A DNA stretch of 64,000 nucleotides. It comes from Actinokineospora bangkokensis. Its GTDB lineage: Bacteria; Actinomycetota; Actinomycetes; Mycobacteriales; Pseudonocardiaceae. The notes below the pieces were generated by a model. It did no database searches. It was not told the DNA's origin and saw nothing but the letters and a program-made list of their open reading frames with translations. The stretch covers positions 247,654 through 311,653 of the forward strand of contig NZ_MKQR01000013.1 of NCBI RefSeq assembly GCF_001940455.1, given 5' to 3'. Positions 43,301 through 55,090 of this stretch are shown in pieces; the stretch's first letter is position 1, and the number at the start of each line of letters is the position of its first letter. The position numbers were made by a program, and so were the translations under genes.

Positions 43301-46300
43301 GGGCGTCCACCACGGCGGTGAACCGGTCGAGGTGGGCGCGGGCGGTCGCGTCGTCGAGCACGTCGGGCCGGTACTCCAGCTTCACCCGCAGGGTCTCGGC
43401 CGGGGTGATGACCAGGGTCAGCGGGTAGTGCGTGGCGTCGGCGCTGCCCGCCGGGGTGACGCCGAAGCGGTCGCGCAGGGCGGTGAAGGCGTCGGCGTCG
43501 AGGAAGTTCTGGAGCACGTAGAGCGTGTCGAACAGGCGGGGGTGGCCCGCGACCTGCTGCAACTCGCCCAGGCCCAGGTACTCGTGCGGCATGAGCGCGG
43601 TGCGCTGGTCCTGGATGCGGCGCAGCAGCAGCGCCACCGGCTCGGCCGGGTCGAGGTCGACGCGCACCGGCACGGTGTTGAGGAACATGCCCAGCGCGGA
43701 CTCCACGCCCGGCACCTCGGTGGGCCGCCCGGCGACGGTGGTGCCGAACACGACGTCGCCCCGACCGGTGGCGGCCGAGAGCACCAGCGCCCACGCGGCG
43801 TTGAGCAGGGTGTTCAGCGTGACTCCGGCGGCGCGGGCGGCGGCCTGCACCCGGTCGCGGTCCAGCTCGGTGAGGTGGCGGCGGGGGGCGACCGGGCTCA
43901 GGGCCGTGTCCGCCCGGCCGAGCAGCGTCGGCTCCGCGAGCCCCGACAGGGCCGCGCGCCAGGCGTCGCGGGCGGCGTCGGCGTCCTGCCGGTCCAGCCA
44001 GTCCAGGTAGTCGCGGTAGGAGCCGGGCTCGGGCATGCCCCGGTCGTCGCCGCCGCGCTCGTAGAGCGACAGCAGCTGCTCCAGGAACCGGCCCTCCGAC
44101 CACCCGTCCCACAGGATCAGGTGGTGGGTGGTGACCAGCCGGTCGGTGCCGTCGGGGAAGCGGAGGACGAGCATCCGCACCAGCGGCGCGGCCGACAGGT
44201 CGAACCGCACGGCCCGGTCGGCGGCCATCAGGTCGGCGGCGTCGGCGCGGGTGGCGACGTCGACGACCTCGACCGCCACGGCGGCGTCGGCGGAGATCAC
44301 CTGCACCGGCCCGCCCGGCCGGTCCTCGAACCCGGCGCGCAGGCTGGGGTTGCGGGCGAGCAGGGTGGCGCAGGCCGCGCGCAGCGCGTCGAGGTCGAGG
44401 CGCCGGTCGAAGTCCAGCGTGCTCTGCGCGGTGTAGACGTCGAGCCCGGTGGTGTCGTAGGTGGCGTGGAAGTACAGGCCCTCCTGCAGCGGCGAGAGCG
44501 GCCACACCTCGGCGGCCGGGCGCCCCACCAGCTCGCCCACGGCGGCCGCCCAGTGCCCGGCCAGCTCGCGCACCTCGTCCTCGGTCAGCTCGCAGGCCCA
44601 GGAGAACGTGGCCCGCAGGCGCGCCCCGGCGGCGGTCTCGGCGCACACCGTGTCGACCTGCAACGCGTGGGACATGCCCAGGTCCGCGTCGGGCAGCAGG
44701 ACGGGCGCGTCCGGGGCGGGCAGCCAGTCCTCGGCGCGCGCCTCGGGGAAGCGGCCGAAGTGGTTGAACAGCACCTGCGCGGGGGGCAGCTGGGCGAGCA
44801 GGGGGGCGGTCTGGGCGTTGAGGTAGCGCAGGATGCCGTAGCCCAGGCCGTCGCCGGGGACGGCGGCGAGCGCGGCGCGGACGAGCCCGAGCTGCTCGGC
44901 CGGCTCGTCGGCGGCGGGCAGGCGCACCGGGTGGAAGCTGGTCAGCCAGCCCACCGTGCGGGACAGGTCCAGCTCGTCGGGGCGGCCGTGCCGCTCGACG
45001 TCGACGACCAGGTCAGCGCCGCCGCGCCAGCGGGTCACCGCGACGCGCAGGGCGGCCAGCAGCACGTCGTCGGGCACGGCGCGGGCGTCGGCCACGGGCA
45101 GCTCCACCACGTGCGCGCGCAGCCCGGCGACGGTGCCGGGGCGCAGCCCGGGCCGCAGCTCGGCGCCGGGGGCGAGGGCCCGCGCCCAGTGCTCCAGCTC
45201 GGCCAGCCGGTCCGCGGCCTGGGCCTGCCCGGTGACGTGTTGGGCGAAGCGGCGCAGCGAGGTCGGCACGGGCGGCAGCGGGGTGCCCGCCCACGCCGCG
45301 GCGAGGTCGTCGAACAGCACCCGCCAGGACACCCCGTCCACGGCGAGGTGATGTGCCAGGACGAGCAGCTTGCCCGGTCCCGCGCCGCCGTCGCGCCACA
45401 GGAACCGCAGCACGCGCCCGGTCTCCGGGGACAACCCCGGCTCCACGCCGTCGAAGCCGTCCACCCGCTCGACGACGACGGGCGCGCCGGGGGCGTTGGT
45501 GCGCAGCGACCACAGGACCGAGGCCACCCTGGTCAGCTGCACGCGCAGCCCGTCGTGGTGGTCCACGACCGCTTGCAGGGTCCGGGTGATCTGCTCGGCG
45601 GTGGCACCGGCCGGGGTCTGCACCAGCATCGACAGGGTGAAGCCGTCGACCGGGCCGCCGCGCTCGCGCAGGTGGTGCACGACGGGCAGCAGCGGGACGT
45701 CCCCGACGCCGTCGTCGGCGGACCGGGCGGGCGGACCGGCGGGGGCGGCGGCCGCGGCGAGGGCGGCGGGGGTGCGGCGCTCGAAGACGTCCTTGGGGCT
45801 GACGTCGATGCCCGCCTGCCGGGCCCGCGAGGAAGCGGTGATGGACAGGATGCTGTCGCCGCCGAGGGCGAAGAAGTCCTCGTCCGCGCCGACGGAGTCC
45901 AGCTTGAGCACGGCGGCGAAGATGTCCGCCAGCACCGCCGCGGCACCGGCCCCCGCGGGCGCGGCCGTCCGCGCGGCGCGGGTGGGGGCGGGCAGCGCGG
46001 CGCGGTCGAGCTTGCCGTTGGGCGTGCGGGGCAGCGCGCCCAGGGCGATCACCTCGTCGGGCACGAGCGCGGGCGGCAGGTCGCGGGCCAGCGCGGCGCG
46101 CACGCCCTCGGGGTCGGTGGTGACGACGTAGGCCAGCAGCCGGGCGCTCGGGCCGGAGTCGTCGAGCACCGCGGCAGCCTCGCCGTGGGCGCGCAGGTGC
46201 GCCTCCACCTCGCCCAGCTCGACGCGGTGGCCGCGCACCTTCACCTGCTGGTCGGCGCGGCCCAGGTAGACCAGGGCGTCGCCGTCGCGGCGCACGAGGT

Positions 46301-49300
46301 CGCCGGTGCGGTACATCCGCGACCCCGGCGCGCCGAAGGGGTCGGCGACGAACCGCTCCGCGCTGAGGCCGGGGCGGCCGTGGTAGCCGCGCGCCAGCTG
46401 CGCACCCGCCAGGTACAGCTCACCCGTGGTCGCGGGGCGCAGGTAGTGGTCCAGGACGTAGGCGCGGGTGCGGTCGACCGGGCGGCCGATGGGCACCGGG
46501 CCGCTGCTCGCGGTCGCGGGCCACCACGTCGCCTGCACGGTGGTCTCGGTGGGCCCGTAGACGTTGACCAGCTCACCGCCGGTCGCCGCCCGCCACCGCG
46601 CGGCGAACTCCCCGCCCATCGCCTCGCCGCCGCCGAGGACCCGGCGCAGGCCGCGCAGGCCGTCGACGTCGGAGGACAGCAGGGCCTCCAGCAGCGACGA
46701 CACGGCGACCGCGGTGGTCACGCCGTGCTCGCGGATGGTGGCGACCAGCGCTTCGGCGTCGCCGTTGTCCTCGGCCACCACCACGGCGGCACCGCTGGTC
46801 AGCGGCCACAGCACCTCGACCATGGCGGGGTCGAAGCTGGGCGAGATCTGGTGCAGCACCCGGTCGTCGGCGGCCAGCGGCAGCTCGGCGCGCAGCCAGG
46901 CGAGCTGGCTGGCCAAGGCGGAGTGCGGCACCAGCACGCCCTTGGGCCTGCCGGTGGACCCGGAGGTGTAGATCAGGTAGGCGCCCTGGGCGGGGTCGGT
47001 GTCGACCGCCGGGGCGGGGACGCGGGTGCGGGCGGCGCGGATGTCGTCGGTGGTCAGCACCGCGCGGGCGCCGGAGTCCTCGCGCAGCAGGGCTCGCCGC
47101 TGCGGCGGGTACGCGGGGTCCACGGGCAGGTGGACGCCACCGGCCCTGAGCACGCCGAGCAGGCCCACGACCTGCTCGACCGAGCGCGGGGCGAGCACCG
47201 CCACGACGTCCTCGGCGGCGATGTCGAGCCCGGCGGCGACCTGCGCGGACCACCGGTCCAGCTCGGCGTAGGTGAGGCGCTGGGCGCCGATCACGGCGGT
47301 GGCGCCCGGGGTCGCGGCGGCCTGGCGCGCGAACGCGGTGACCACGCCCTCGGGCGCGGTCACCGGGTCGGCGCCGACGAGCGGTGCGGCGTCCGACAGC
47401 GACACCCGGGCCACCGGCCGGTCGACCTCGGCGCGCAGGGCGGCGAGGAACTGCGCGCCGATCGCGGCGGCGCCGGGGATGCGCGCGGGGTCGTACTCCA
47501 GCTGCACGCGCAGCTCGTCACCGGGCAGCACGATCAGCGCCAGCGGGTAGTGGCCGCCGCCGGAGTGCTCGAAGCCCACCACGTCCGGCAGGGCGTCGAG
47601 CGGGTAGTTCTCGAACACCACCAGGGTGTCGAACAGGGGACCGGTGCCGCGCTGGAGGTCCGCGAGGGCGACGTGGTGGTGCGCGGACAGCTCGGCCTGC
47701 TCGGCCTGGGTGCGCGCGGCGACCTCGCCCACGGTGTCGGTGGACCGCCAGCGGACCCGCACGGGCAGGGTGTTGGCGAACAGCCCGATCATGGATTCGA
47801 TGCCCGGCACCGCCGAGGAGCGCCCGGACACGGTGGTTCCGAAGACGACGTCCTCGCGGCCGGTGAGCCTGCCCAGCACCACCGCCCACGCCGTCTGCAC
47901 CAGCGTGCTGGTGGTGACGCCGAGCCCGCGTGCGGCGGCGTCGACCCCGGCCTGCGGCAGCGACAGCTCCAGCCGCTGCGGCGCACCGGCGGCCGCGGCG
48001 GACCCGAGCAGCGTGGGCTCGGCGCCGTCGAGGGCCGAGCGCCACGCCACCAGCGCCTCGTCGGCGTCTTGGCGGGCGAGCCACTCGTGGTAGTCGCGCA
48101 GCGGCGTCACGGGGTCGAGCGCGACGCCCGCGCACCGGTCCAGCAGCTCGCGCACGAGGATCGGCGCCGACCAGCCGTCGGTGGCGATGTGGTGCAGGGT
48201 CAGCACGAGCCAGCGGCCGCGCACCAGCGCCACCCGCAGCACCGGCGCCGCCGCCAGGTCGAACCGGGCCTCGCGCTGGGCCCGGGCCACCTCGGCGGGG
48301 TCGTCGTCGGTGGCCAGCCAGGGCACCTCGACGCCCGCACGCACGGCCTGCACGACGCGCCCGTCCGCGAGCTGGTGGAACGACGCGCGCAGCGGGGCGT
48401 GCCGGTCCAGCACCTCCTGCGCGGCGCGGTGGGCGGCCTCGGGGTCCAGCGGCGCGCGCAGCTCGACGACCTGCTGCACGGCGTAGACGTCGGTCTCGGC
48501 GGCGTCGAACGCCTCGTGGAAGTAGAACCCGGCTTGCAGGGGCGTCACCGGGAGCACGTCGACGACGTGGCCCAGCTCGTCCACTTCGGACTGCGTGAGC
48601 CCGGCCAGGGGGAAGTCGGACGGGGTGTGCCCGCCGCTGTCGAGCGCGGCCAGGGCGCGCAGCTCGTCGGCCCACAGCGCGGCGAGCGCGGGCACCCGGT
48701 CCGCGGCGAAGACCCCGGCGGGCCAGGACAGCGCCGCCGTGAGGGTCGGGCCCGCGGGGGTGTCGACGGCGGCGGCGTTGACCTCGACGGCGTGGCCGAG
48801 GGGCATGGCCGGGTCGACGCCCGCGCGCAGCGGCGCGTCGAGCCGGCCGAGGTAGTTGAACAGGACCTGCGGCCTGCCCGCGGGCAGGTCGAGCAGGCCG
48901 GCCCCGATGCCGTGGTCGGGCACCGCGCGCACCTGCTCCTTGACGCGCTTGACGGCGGCGGCGAGGTCGCCCGCGCCCGGGTCGAGGCGCAGCGGGTAGG
49001 TGGTGGTGAACCAGCCGACGGTGCGGGACAGGTCGACGTCGCCGACGACCTGCTCCTCCCGGCCGTGGCCCTCCAGCTCGACCAGCACCGCCCCGCCGGT
49101 GCCGCGCCAGCGCCCGATCGCGCGGACCAGCCCGGTGAGCAGCACGTCGGCGGCGGAGCCGTGGAAGGCGGCCGGGACGCGGCCCAGCAGCGGCGTGGCG
49201 ACCTCCGGCGGCAGGGTCAGCTCGTGGGTGCGCGCCGTGGCGGCGGTGTCGGCGGCGGTGAGCGGGCGGGTGCCCAGCAGCGGGTCCGGGCCGTCGAGCT

Positions 49301-52300
49301 GGCGCTGCCAGAAGGCGCGCTCACCCGACCTGTCCACTGTGGTCAGCTCGGTCGCCCAGCGGCGGAAGGACGTGGTGCCCGGCAGCGGCTCCTGGCCCGC
49401 GGCGAGGCGGGCCACGTCCTCGGCGATGATCCGCCAGGACACCCCGTCCACGACGAGGTGGTGGGCCACCAGCGACAGGCCCCCGGGGTGGCGGACCGCG
49501 ACGAGCACCCGCCCCTCGCGCGGCGCCAGCAGTGACACGGGGTCCACATCGGACGGCGAGAGCACGACCGGGTCCACGGTGCCCGGCGGTGGCACCTCGA
49601 ACGTCCAGTCGTCGTTGAGGCGGGCGCGCAGCATGTCGTGGTGGTCGAGCAGGCGGCGCACCAGGGCCACCGCGTCGACCTCGGCGGCCAGCGGCAGGTC
49701 GACGGCCTGGTGGTAGGCGTCCACCGGCCCGTCGACCCGGCTGAGCCAGCGCACGACGGGCGTCGTCGGCACCGTGCCGGTGCCGTCGTCGGTGGCGCGC
49801 GCGGCGGTGGTCGGGGTGGCCACGGCGGCCAGCGCCTCGACGGTGCGGTGGCGGAACACGTCCCGGGTGGTGATCGCGTACCCCGCGGCCCGCGCGCGGC
49901 TGACGAGCTGGATGGCGACGATGCTGTCGCCGCCCAGCTCGAAGAACCCGTCGCGGGTGCCCACCTCGGGCAGGTTCAGCACGTCGGCGTACACCGCGGC
50001 GAGGGCGCGCTCGGCGTCGGTGCGGGGCGCGCTGCCGACCCCGGCCAGGCCCGCCCAGTCCGGGTCGGGCAGCGCGCGGGTGTCGAGCTTGCCGTTGGGG
50101 GTCAGCGGGAGCGGGCCGTCGAGCGGCAGGAACACCGACGGCACCATGTGCGCGGGCAGCTCGGCGTCCACCGCGGCGCGCAGGGTGGCCACGTCGACCC
50201 CGGTGCCGGACAGGTAGGCCACGAGCCGGGGGGCGCCCCGGTGGTCGCGGCGCAGCTGCACGCTGGCCTGGGCGATCTTGGGCTGGCGCAGCAGCACGCT
50301 CTCGACCTCGCCCGGCTCCACCCGGTGCCCGCGGATCTTGACCTGGTTGTCCGCGCGCCCCAGGAACTCCAGGTCGCCCGCGGCCGTCCAGCGCACCCGG
50401 TCTCCGGTGCGGTACATCCGCTCCCCCGGCCCGGCGAACGGGTCGGCGACGAACCGGGCCGCGCTCAACCCCGGCCTGCCCAGGTAGCCGCGGGCCAGGC
50501 CGCGCCCGCCCACGTACAGCTCCCCCGCGACCCCGATGCCCACCGGTCGCAGCACCGGGTCGAGGACGTAGAGGCGGGTGTTCGGGTCGGGGCCGCCGAT
50601 CGGCACCTGGCCGCGCCAGCCGGGGCGGGCCGCCCACAGCGTCGAGTTCACCGTGGCCTCGGTGAGGCCGTAGGCGACGACGACCCGCAGCGTGGGCGTC
50701 CACCGCGCCACCAGCTCCGCGGGCACGGACTCGGTGCCCACCACCAGCACCGCCCCGGCGGGCAGCGCGCACTCCTCGGGCAGCGCGGTGACCAGCGAGG
50801 GCGGCAGGATCATGTGCGTGGCGCCCTGCTCGGCCAGGTAGTCGGTGAGCTGCGGGCCCGCGACGCGGCGGTGCTCGGGCACCACGACGACGCGCGCGCC
50901 GGTGCCCAGCGCCATCACCAGGTCCCACACGGCCACGTCGAACCCGACGGAGGCGAACTGGGCCACGCGGCTCTCCGCGGACACGCCCAGGCGCTCGACG
51001 GCGGTCGCGATGAGCGAGCCGATGCCGTCGTGGGTGACGACGACGCCCTTGGGCTTGCCGGTCGACCCTGACGTGTAGATGACGTAGGCGGCGTCGTCGA
51101 GGGTCAGCGGCACCCCCGGGTCAGCGGCGGACAGGCCCGCCGGGTCCACCTCGTCCAGCGCGATGCGCTCGGTGGGCGGCAGGTCGGCCGCGAGCGCGGC
51201 GGTGGTGAGCACGAGGCGGGCGGCGGAGTCGGTGAGCATGTGCGCGATGCGCTCGGCGGGGTGGTCGAGGTCGAGCGGCAGGTAGGCCGCGCCTGCCTTC
51301 ATCACCCCGAGCAGCGCCACCACCAGCTCGACCGAGCGGGGCAGCGCGACGCCCACCACGTCCCCGCGGCCGACGCCGTGGGCGGCGAGCAGGTGGGCCA
51401 CCCGGTTCGCGGCGACGTCCAGTTCGGCGTAGGTCAGGCGCACGTCCTCGCAGACCACCGCGACCGCCTCCGGGGTGCGCGCGGCCTGGCGCACCACCAG
51501 CCCCGGCCACGTCACCTCGTCCACCTCGACCGGGTCGGTGCCCAGTCCCGGCGGCAGCTCGGCCAGCTCGACCGCGCGCAGCGGCAGGTCGGGGGTGGCC
51601 ACCAGCGCGTCGAGCACGGCGCGCAGCCCGCGCTCGTGCGCCGCCAGCTCCGGCTGCCCGCAGACCGCGGCGTCGCCCTCCAGGGTCAGCCGGTAGGCGG
51701 TGCCGCCCGGCTGCTCGACGGCCGAGATCGCCAGGTCGTGCACCGGGCCCGGCCACACCGTGCGCAGGTCGGGCACCAGGTCGCCGAAGTCGAGGTCGCG
51801 CAGGAAGCCCACGACGTTGACCGTGGGGCCCACCAGCGCGTCCACCCCGTCGAGGCCGTGCGCGCGGGCGAACTCCTCGGCGCGGTGGCGCCCGTGCCGG
51901 GTGGTCGAGGCGACCTCCGCGACGACCGCGGCCACCAGGTGCGACAGCGGCGCGTGCGGGTCCACCGCCACGCGCAGCGGCGCGACGTTGGAGGTCATCC
52001 CGGGCACGTCCCAGGACGTGCGGCCCGCGGTGGGCAGGCCCAGCACCAGGTCGGTGGCGCCGCTGACCCGGTGGGCGTAGCCCACGGCCGCCGCCACCAG
52101 CAACCGCGACGCGCGGGTGCCGCACCGCGCGGCGGCGGCGTGCAGCGGCGCGGCGTCGACCAGCACGTCCCGCCGCGCCAACCGGGTGGGCGGGGCGGGC
52201 GAGCGGTCGAGCAGGCGCACCGGCTCCGGCGCGCCCGCCAGCCGCCGCTCCCAGAAGGCGCGGTCGGCGGCGTGCTGCTCCCCCGCCAGGTACTCGCCCT

Positions 52301-52820
52301 CCTCGCGCACCAGGCGGGCCAGCGACCAGTCCACCGGCCCCGGGTCGCGGCCGGTGCAGCGCGCGGCGACCCGGGCGGCGAGCATGGCGATCCCCACCGC
52401 GTCGATGACGAGGTGGTGGAACCGCATGGCCCACCGCACGTGGTCGTCGGCGAGCACCAGCAGGGCGTTGCGGTGCAGCGGGCCCGCGGCCAGGTCGATC
52501 GGGCGCACCCGGTCGGCCAGCTGCCAGGCCAGCGCGGCCGACCCCGGGTCGGCCTCGGCGCGCAGGTCGACCACCTCCACCGGTCCGGTGGGCGGGGGCA
52601 CCGGCACCTGCCGGGGCACCCCGCCCTCGACCACCACGCGCACGTGCAGGCCCTCGGCCTCGGCGAGGGTCGCGCCGAGCGCCGCGGCCAGCCGCGCCAC
52701 GTCGACCGGCCCCCGCAGGTCCACGGCGGCCGCGATGTGGAACTCCGTCGCGTCCGGCTCGGCTTGCTGGGCGTACCAGACACCGGCCTGCGCGCCGGTG
52801 AGGGGCAGACCAGTGCCCAT
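37320..52820 (-). CDS. Four-module siderophore-type NRPS: C-A-PCP-E-C-A-PCP-E-C-A-PCP-C-A-PCP-C*
   Basis: 5,166 residues from ATG at 52820. Approximate order: C 1-440; A1 460-930; PCP1 (GGDSI, 961); E1 1010-1410; C2 1420-1830; A2 1835-2280; PCP2 (GGDSI, 2316); E2 2370-2765; C3 2775-3200; A3 3220-3700; PCP3 (GGHS, 3748); C4 3800-4230; A4 4260-4740; PCP4 (GGHS, 4782); terminal C-like domain 4830-5166. Pockets: A1 DVWIVGAVNK, A2 DPVVLGVVQK, A3 DMENLGLINK, A4 DVFILGAVNK. A3 equals the published hydroxyornithine code. E1 and E2 (HHLxVDGVSWR) imply D-residues 1 and 2. C3 reads HHLILWDG, one residue longer than HHxxxDG. The terminal domain has RYSSVDEW instead of HHxxxDG and a shortened N-lobe; there is no TE. 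Placement between a siderophore-binding lipoprotein and an MbtH gene supports a hydroxamate siderophore. No ornithine N-oxygenase is in the window. Confidence 0.97.
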   Translation of the reverse strand: MGTGLPLTGAQAGVWYAQQAEPDATEFHIAAAVDLRGPVDVARLAAALGATLAEAEGLHVRVVVEGGVPRQVPVPPPTGPVEVVDLRAEADPGSAALAWQLADRVRPIDLAAGPLHRNALLVLADDHVRWAMRFHHLVIDAVGIAMLAARVAARCTGRDPGPVDWSLARLVREEGEYLAGEQHAADRAFWERRLAGAPEPVRLLDRSPAPPTRLARRDVLVDAAPLHAAAARCGTRASRLLVAAAVGYAHRVSGATDLVLGLPTAGRTSWDVPGMTSNVAPLRVAVDPHAPLSHLVAAVVAEVASTTRHGRHRAEEFARAHGLDGVDALVGPTVNVVGFLRDLDFGDLVPDLRTVWPGPVHDLAISAVEQPGGTAYRLTLEGDAAVCGQPELAAHERGLRAVLDALVATPDLPLRAVELAELPPGLGTDPVEVDEVTWPGLVVRQAARTPEAVAVVCEDVRLTYAELDVAANRVAHLLAAHGVGRGDVVGVALPRSVELVVALLGVMKAGAAYLPLDLDHPAERIAHMLTDSAARLVLTTAALAADLPPTERIALDEVDPAGLSAADPGVPLTLDDAAYVIYTSGSTGKPKGVVVTHDGIGSLIATAVERLGVSAESRVAQFASVGFDVAVWDLVMALGTGARVVVVPEHRRVAGPQLTDYLAEQGATHMILPPSLVTALPEECALPAGAVLVVGTESVPAELVARWTPTLRVVVAYGLTEATVNSTLWAARPGWRGQVPIGGPDPNTRLYVLDPVLRPVGIGVAGELYVGGRGLARGYLGRPGLSAARFVADPFAGPGERMYRTGDRVRWTAAGDLEFLGRADNQVKIRGHRVEPGEVESVLLRQPKIAQASVQLRRDHRGAPRLVAYLSGTGVDVATLRAAVDAELPAHMVPSVFLPLDGPLPLTPNGKLDTRALPDPDWAGLAGVGSAPRTDAERALAAVYADVLNLPEVGTRDGFFELGGDSIVAIQLVSRARAAGYAITTRDVFRHRTVEALAAVATPTTAARATDDGTGTVPTTPVVRWLSRVDGPVDAYHQAVDLPLAAEVDAVALVRRLLDHHDMLRARLNDDWTFEVPPPGTVDPVVLSPSDVDPVSLLAPREGRVLVAVRHPGGLSLVAHHLVVDGVSWRIIAEDVARLAAGQEPLPGTTSFRRWATELTTVDRSGERAFWQRQLDGPDPLLGTRPLTAADTAATARTHELTLPPEVATPLLGRVPAAFHGSAADVLLTGLVRAIGRWRGTGGAVLVELEGHGREEQVVGDVDLSRTVGWFTTTYPLRLDPGAGDLAAAVKRVKEQVRAVPDHGIGAGLLDLPAGRPQVLFNYLGRLDAPLRAGVDPAMPLGHAVEVNAAAVDTPAGPTLTAALSWPAGVFAADRVPALAALWADELRALAALDSGGHTPSDFPLAGLTQSEVDELGHVVDVLPVTPLQAGFYFHEAFDAAETDVYAVQQVVELRAPLDPEAAHRAAQEVLDRHAPLRASFHQLADGRVVQAVRAGVEVPWLATDDDPAEVARAQREARFDLAAAPVLRVALVRGRWLVLTLHHIATDGWSAPILVRELLDRCAGVALDPVTPLRDYHEWLARQDADEALVAWRSALDGAEPTLLGSAAAAGAPQRLELSLPQAGVDAAARGLGVTTSTLVQTAWAVVLGRLTGREDVVFGTTVSGRSSAVPGIESMIGLFANTLPVRVRWRSTDTVGEVAARTQAEQAELSAHHHVALADLQRGTGPLFDTLVVFENYPLDALPDVVGFEHSGGGHYPLALIVLPGDELRVQLEYDPARIPGAAAIGAQFLAALRAEVDRPVARVSLSDAAPLVGADPVTAPEGVVTAFARQAAATPGATAVIGAQRLTYAELDRWSAQVAAGLDIAAEDVVAVLAPRSVEQVVGLLGVLRAGGVHLPVDPAYPPQRRALLREDSGARAVLTTDDIRAARTRVPAPAVDTDPAQGAYLIYTSGSTGRPKGVLVPHSALASQLAWLRAELPLAADDRVLHQISPSFDPAMVEVLWPLTSGAAVVVAEDNGDAEALVATIREHGVTTAVAVSSLLEALLSSDVDGLRGLRRVLGGGEAMGGEFAARWRAATGGELVNVYGPTETTVQATWWPATASSGPVPIGRPVDRTRAYVLDHYLRPATTGELYLAGAQLARGYHGRPGLSAERFVADPFGAPGSRMYRTGDLVRRDGDALVYLGRADQQVKVRGHRVELGEVEAHLRAHGEAAAVLDDSGPSARLLAYVVTTDPEGVRAALARDLPPALVPDEVIALGALPRTPNGKLDRAALPAPTRAARTAAPAGAGAAAVLADIFAAVLKLDSVGADEDFFALGGDSILSITASSRARQAGIDVSPKDVFERRTPAALAAAAAPAGPPARSADDGVGDVPLLPVVHHLRERGGPVDGFTLSMLVQTPAGATAEQITRTLQAVVDHHDGLRVQLTRVASVLWSLRTNAPGAPVVVERVDGFDGVEPGLSPETGRVLRFLWRDGGAGPGKLLVLAHHLAVDGVSWRVLFDDLAAAWAGTPLPPVPTSLRRFAQHVTGQAQAADRLAELEHWARALAPGAELRPGLRPGTVAGLRAHVVELPVADARAVPDDVLLAALRVAVTRWRGGADLVVDVERHGRPDELDLSRTVGWLTSFHPVRLPAADEPAEQLGLVRAALAAVPGDGLGYGILRYLNAQTAPLLAQLPPAQVLFNHFGRFPEARAEDWLPAPDAPVLLPDADLGMSHALQVDTVCAETAAGARLRATFSWACELTEDEVRELAGHWAAAVGELVGRPAAEVWPLSPLQEGLYFHATYDTTGLDVYTAQSTLDFDRRLDLDALRAACATLLARNPSLRAGFEDRPGGPVQVISADAAVAVEVVDVATRADAADLMAADRAVRFDLSAAPLVRMLVLRFPDGTDRLVTTHHLILWDGWSEGRFLEQLLSLYERGGDDRGMPEPGSYRDYLDWLDRQDADAARDAWRAALSGLAEPTLLGRADTALSPVAPRRHLTELDRDRVQAAARAAGVTLNTLLNAAWALVLSAATGRGDVVFGTTVAGRPTEVPGVESALGMFLNTVPVRVDLDPAEPVALLLRRIQDQRTALMPHEYLGLGELQQVAGHPRLFDTLYVLQNFLDADAFTALRDRFGVTPAGSADATHYPLTLVITPAETLRVKLEYRPDVLDDATARAHLDRFTAVVDALAADPHAPVGALDLLLPAEHADLAAQRTATAHDVPDDTIADLLAERAALVPDEVALVFGDQRLTYAQLDARVNQLARHLLARGAMPEAVVALALPRSAEMVVALFAVLRTGAAYLPLDLDHPVDRLLMMVADTGSVCLLSMSTVDERLSAGAVLLDDPTLRAELDTTPDHPVADSERPLFARGVPGRLEHPAYVIYTSGSTGRPKGVVTPYRGLTNMQLNHRAEIFDPVVAAAGRRLRIAHTVSFAFDMSWEELLWLVEGHEVHVCDEQLRRDATALVAYCAEHRIDVVNVTPTYAQLLFEEGLLDGHVPPLVLLGGEAVPDAVWTRLRDTPGTSGYNLYGPTEYTINTLGASTADSPTPVVGKPIWNTRAHVLDARLRPVPPGTPGELYIAGIGLARGYHARSALTAARFVADPFGAPGERMYRTGDLVRQRPDGNLDFLGRTDDQVKIRGYRVELGEVEAAIAAHPGVRHAAVVATEHGGAKRLLAYVVGGVDGLREHLKRRLPDYMVPAAITAVDHLPLTVNGKLDVRALPVPDLAAGSGRAPSTPTERALVELFAAVLGRTAVGADDDFFELGGHSLLATRLISRVRADLGADLAIRDLFEAPTAAGLAARVDSAGAATRPPLVPVARPALLPLSHAQQRLWVLQQFEGASSAYNFPLVFRVDGALDVDAWRAALTDVSDRHEALRTVFVEHGGEPHQVILPAGTVPVVEVLPHHDGLVQEAVDRPFDLSTEPPLRCTLSKPSADSTLVVILLHHITTDEWSDRPFLRDLTEAYAARLRGLPPRFEPLPVQYADYALWHRALLDSGVAARQLDHWERVLDGVPQELDLPTDRARPARPSFRGGAHQLTVPPATATGLRELSARTGASTFMLLHAAVAALLHRLGAGSDIPLGAPIAGRVDAALDDLVGFFVNTLVLRTPVRGAMSFTELVAVVREVDLAAFSHADVPFESVVERVNPARAVGRNPLFQVMVGHHAGTDAVPLPGATATPVGFATTTAKFDLVFSFAEHAGTGRLDCTLEYATDLFDHDTAVRLGERLTALLAAVVADPGARLDSVDLLTADEREQVLVGFNDTDREVPELTMPELFARVVERKPDAPAVVDRGVVWTYAELEARSNRIARLLLDRGVGPEDVVGLAIPRSAEMAAASLAVVKVGAAYLPLDLTHPSDRLAYMLDDAGARVVLSTPAAAGSVPAEVVLLDDLPTDDSPVGSGPATLASTAYVIYTSGSTGRPKGVLVPHDGIASLAATAVDRMGLREDSRVLQYASVGFDVAVFELTMAVCVGGTLVVAPDEVRTAGRELTDFLAEQRVTHLILPPSLVAALPEGCELPEGATILVGTETVPPDLIARFAGRLHVLAAYGLTEATVNSTLWPAEPDWPGTVPIGAPDPNTRVRVLDEALRPVPPGVVGELYVTGRGLARGYLGKPGLTASRFVADPFGAPGERVYRTGDRARWRRDGTLDFFGRVDDQVKIRGVRVEPGEVEAVLAAHPAVRQAVVVVDRGGVSPRLVAYAVVAEAGVREAGGGLDLRAHAAAALPEHMVPSAVVLLDGALPLTPNGKVDKRALPPVDWAALAGDDKPATELEARVAAVFAAVLSLPAVGAHDNFFALGGHSMAAMRLVGALRGEFGVDVSVREVFEAPTVVGLAGVLAGATAGRPPLTRRSGPAVEAPVRAQWLDRPGDDHHFVLRMDSPPALAAAVDDVAARHGLSAPGFVAEWDGDALALRMRYSSVDEWSVVPLFRDLRTAYEARVAGQEPGFTDLPVSYADYAAWSAEVLAPVRDEQLAFWRRRLDGVRWQVEPSDPAADFVPLVLGADLRAAVDELAESTGTSMFMVLQAAFATCLQEFGEGPDLPLGTLVAGREDAQLADLVGCFFNTVVLRTRVLPDFRDTLSRVRVDNLDALDNRLLPYSDLASAPPRLMVVHHEQAALDGTGVTVVPVGVSASDLSLAFYQSPVGHPVHCYLHYRTGVYDRSTVESVAAALVSTLEENAR

Positions 52821-52881
52821 GGTGGTTCGACCGCCTTCTCTCGGTGGGGGGGACGAGCAGCTCGCCAGCGGGGCGCGGCGC

Positions 52882-53886
52882 CTACTCGGCGGGCAGCAGC
52901 GCGACCGCCTGGTCGACCGCCCACGGCACGCTGAGCACCGTGTTGAACGACAGCGCCGCACCGATCGGCGGCTTGGAGTAGGACATGTAGACGACCTTGT
53001 CCGCCTTGAACGCCTTGAGCGCGGCGAAGGTGGGCAGCGCGCCCAGCCCCTGCTTGGCCGCGGCCACGTCGTCGACGAGCACCACGATGACGTCGGTGTC
53101 GATCAGGTCCAGCCGCTCGTAGCTCAGCTCGGCGGCGTTGTTGTTCGCCGCCACCGCGGCGTCGGTGATCGCCTGCGGGACAGTGAAGCCCAGCTGCTCC
53201 AGGAAAGCGGCCTTGGGGTCGGTGTCGGCGAAGGCGACGATCTTGCCCGGCTGCGACGGGTCGATCGCGGCGATCGTCTTGCCCTGCCACCGCGGGTGCG
53301 CGGCGCGCACCTGGGCGAACTTGTCCTCGATGCCCTTGATCCTCTCGTCGGCCGCGGCGGTGGCGCCCATGGCCTTCGCGATCGCCCTGGTCATGTCCTG
53401 GTACGGGGCGCCGTAGTCGGCGAAGCCCTTGGGCTGGCCCAGGGTGGGGGCGATCTTGGACAGCTCGTCGTACTGCTGCTGGGACATCCCGCTGTACTCG
53501 GCCACGATCAGGTCGGGCTTGAGCGCGAGCACCTTCTCCAAGTTGTAGTCGTCGCGCTCGCCGACGACCTCGGGGCGCGCGTCGCCCCACAGCGCGTCGG
53601 TCCACGGCCAGACGCCGTACGGGCGCTCCTTGAACCAGTCGATCGCGCCGACCGGCTTGCCGCCGAGGGCGAGCACGGCGTCCTGGTCGGAGAGGCCGAG
53701 CGTGACGATGCGCTGCGGCTTGGCCGGGATGGTGGTCGTCCCGTACTTGTGCTCGACCGTGACCGGGAAGGCGTCGGCGGCGGCCGGCGCGGTCCCGTTC
53801 GCGGGGGCGTTCGCGGGCGCCTCGCCGACGCCGCAGCCGGCGAGGGCGAGCAGCAGCAGGGCGGCCGCGACCTTGGGTGTTCTCAT
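52882..53886 (-). CDS. Siderophore-binding lipoprotein of an ABC importer (FecB/FepB-like)
   Basis: 334 residues. A lipoprotein signal peptide ends in LALAGCG with the lipidated Cys at 18. The mature part has the two-lobed periplasmic-binding pattern of iron-siderophore receptors ([30 protein letters not shown]; later [10 protein letters not shown]). ATG at 53886 with AGAGGA upstream. The NRPS begins 61 bp after its stop, so receptor and synthetase probably share one transcript read from the iron-box promoter. Its partners are the two permeases and the ATPase encoded on the other side of that promoter. Confidence 0.95.
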   Translation of the reverse strand: MRTPKVAAALLLLALAGCGVGEAPANAPANGTAPAAADAFPVTVEHKYGTTTIPAKPQRIVTLGLSDQDAVLALGGKPVGAIDWFKERPYGVWPWTDALWGDARPEVVGERDDYNLEKVLALKPDLIVAEYSGMSQQQYDELSKIAPTLGQPKGFADYGAPYQDMTRAIAKAMGATAAADERIKGIEDKFAQVRAAHPRWQGKTIAAIDPSQPGKIVAFADTDPKAAFLEQLGFTVPQAITDAAVAANNNAAELSYERLDLIDTDVIVVLVDDVAAAKQGLGALPTFAALKAFKADKVVYMSYSKPPIGAALSFNTVLSVPWAVDQAVALLPAE

Positions 53887-53929
53887 GGGGTTCCTCTTCG
53901 CTCCGGGCAGGCGGGAGCCACGCACCGAC

Positions 53930-53948
53930 GTAAGTAAGGGCAACCTAA
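53930..53948. promoter_or_regulatory. Iron box, weaker copy (IdeR/DmdR-type)
   Basis: GTAAGTAAGGGCAACCTAA matches the 19-bp actinobacterial iron box TTAGGTTAGGCTCACCTAA at 13 positions, including a full CCTAA half-site. It lies 44 bp upstream of the lipoprotein start, where it would cover the leftward promoter. Confidence 0.7.
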
Positions 53949-53964
53949 CACGAAGGTTCGCCGC

Positions 53965-53983
53965 TGAGGTATCCCTAACCTAA
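53965..53983. promoter_or_regulatory. Iron box, strong copy (IdeR/DmdR-type)
   Basis: Read on the minus strand, TTAGGTTAGGGATACCTCA matches the iron-box consensus at about 16 of 19 positions. It lies 46 bp before the first permease start and 79 bp before the lipoprotein start, in a 142-bp divergent promoter. Repression by an Fe(II)-loaded DtxR-family regulator under iron sufficiency is inferred from the family. Confidence 0.85.
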
Positions 53984-54028
53984 CAACTCGCGGGGTAGGG
54001 TCATCCGCGTGGCGACGGCGGCGAGGGG

Positions 54029-55090
54029 GTGAGCGGCGTGGGAACCGGGGCTGCGGAGGTCCACACGCACCAGGTGGCGGCGGCGGTCACGCCCGCGCGC
54101 GCACCTCGGCGCGGGGTCGCGTGGATCACCGCCGCGCTGCTCGCGCTGGTGGTGGTCTGCTTGCTGTCCTTGGCGATCGGCACGCGCGACATCCCCCTGG
54201 GTGAGACGATCGCCACGCTGTTCGGCAGCGGCGGCGAGGACGCGGTCATCTGGGGCAACCGCTTCCCGCGCACGCTGCTGGGCATCGTCGTCGGCGTGGC
54301 GCTGGGGCTGTCCGGCGCGGTGATGCAGGCGCTGACCCGCAACCCGCTGGGCGACCCCGGGTTGCTCGGCATCAGCGCGGGCGCGGCGTTCGGCGTCGTG
54401 GTGGCGGCGGTGACCGTGGGCGCCACCACCCTCTACGGCAACATCTGGTTCGCCTTCGCCGGGGCGCTGGGCGCGAGCCTGGTGGTGTACGCGCTCGGCA
54501 GCGCGGGCCGCGGCGGCGCCACCCCGGTGAAGCTCGCCCTCGCGGGCGTCGCGATCACCGCCCTGCTGACGTCGCTGACCAGCGGGCTGACGCTGTTCGA
54601 GCCGGAGGCGCTCAACCGCTACCGGTTCTGGGCGTCGGGATCGCTGGCCGGGCAGGGCACCACCGTCGTGGTGCAGGTGCTGCCGTTCGTCGCTGCGGGC
54701 GCGCTGCTCGCCCTGGCCTCGGCGTCGGCGCTGAACAGCCTGGCGCTCGGCGACGACGTGGCCCGGTCGCTGGGCAGGCGGGTGGGGCTGGTCCGGGTGA
54801 CCGGGGTCGTCGCGATCACGCTGCTGACCGGCGGCGCGGTGGCGGTGGTCGGGCCGATCGTGTTCGTGGGCCTGGTGGTGCCGCACGTGGCCCGCGCCGC
54901 CACCGGCCCGGACCACCGGTGGCTGCTGCCGATGAGCGCGGTCCTCGCGTCCGCCCTGGTGATCGGCGCGGACGTGGTCGGCCGGGTGATCGCCCGACCC
55001 GGCGAGACGGAGGTCGGCGTGGTGGTGGCGTTCCTGGGCGCGCCCTTCTTCATCGCGCTGGTGCGCAAGCGAAGGCTGGCGGAGCTGTGA
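54029..55090 (+). CDS. FecCD-family siderophore ABC transporter permease 1
   Basis: 353 residues with about nine to ten membrane helices. FecCD hallmarks: RFPRTLLGIVVGVALGLSGA, then MQALTRNPLGDPGLLGISAG (the conserved RNPLxxPxxLG block), and later GPIVFVGLVVPH, the loop that contacts the ATPase. GTG start at 54029 after GGGGG. First gene of the rightward import operon; its stop overlaps the next start by 4 bp. It would pair with the second permease to move ferri-siderophore delivered by the lipoprotein at 52882-53886. Confidence 0.95.
   Translation: MSGVGTGAAEVHTHQVAAAVTPARAPRRGVAWITAALLALVVVCLLSLAIGTRDIPLGETIATLFGSGGEDAVIWGNRFPRTLLGIVVGVALGLSGAVMQALTRNPLGDPGLLGISAGAAFGVVVAAVTVGATTLYGNIWFAFAGALGASLVVYALGSAGRGGATPVKLALAGVAITALLTSLTSGLTLFEPEALNRYRFWASGSLAGQGTTVVVQVLPFVAAGALLALASASALNSLALGDDVARSLGRRVGLVRVTGVVAITLLTGGAVAVVGPIVFVGLVVPHVARAATGPDHRWLLPMSAVLASALVIGADVVGRVIARPGETEVGVVVAFLGAPFFIALVRKRRLAEL

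Noticed and set aside
39798..49535. A 3,245-codon open frame on the plus strand
   Set aside because: Antisense shadow of the siderophore NRPS: no domain motif, biased composition, and the opposite strand has uninterrupted C/A/PCP/E cores.
53944..54020. An alternative upstream start for the lipoprotein, adding 19 residues
   Set aside because: The added residues would bury the lipoprotein signal peptide, and the ATG at 53886 has a good ribosome-binding site directly before the MRTPK signal sequence.
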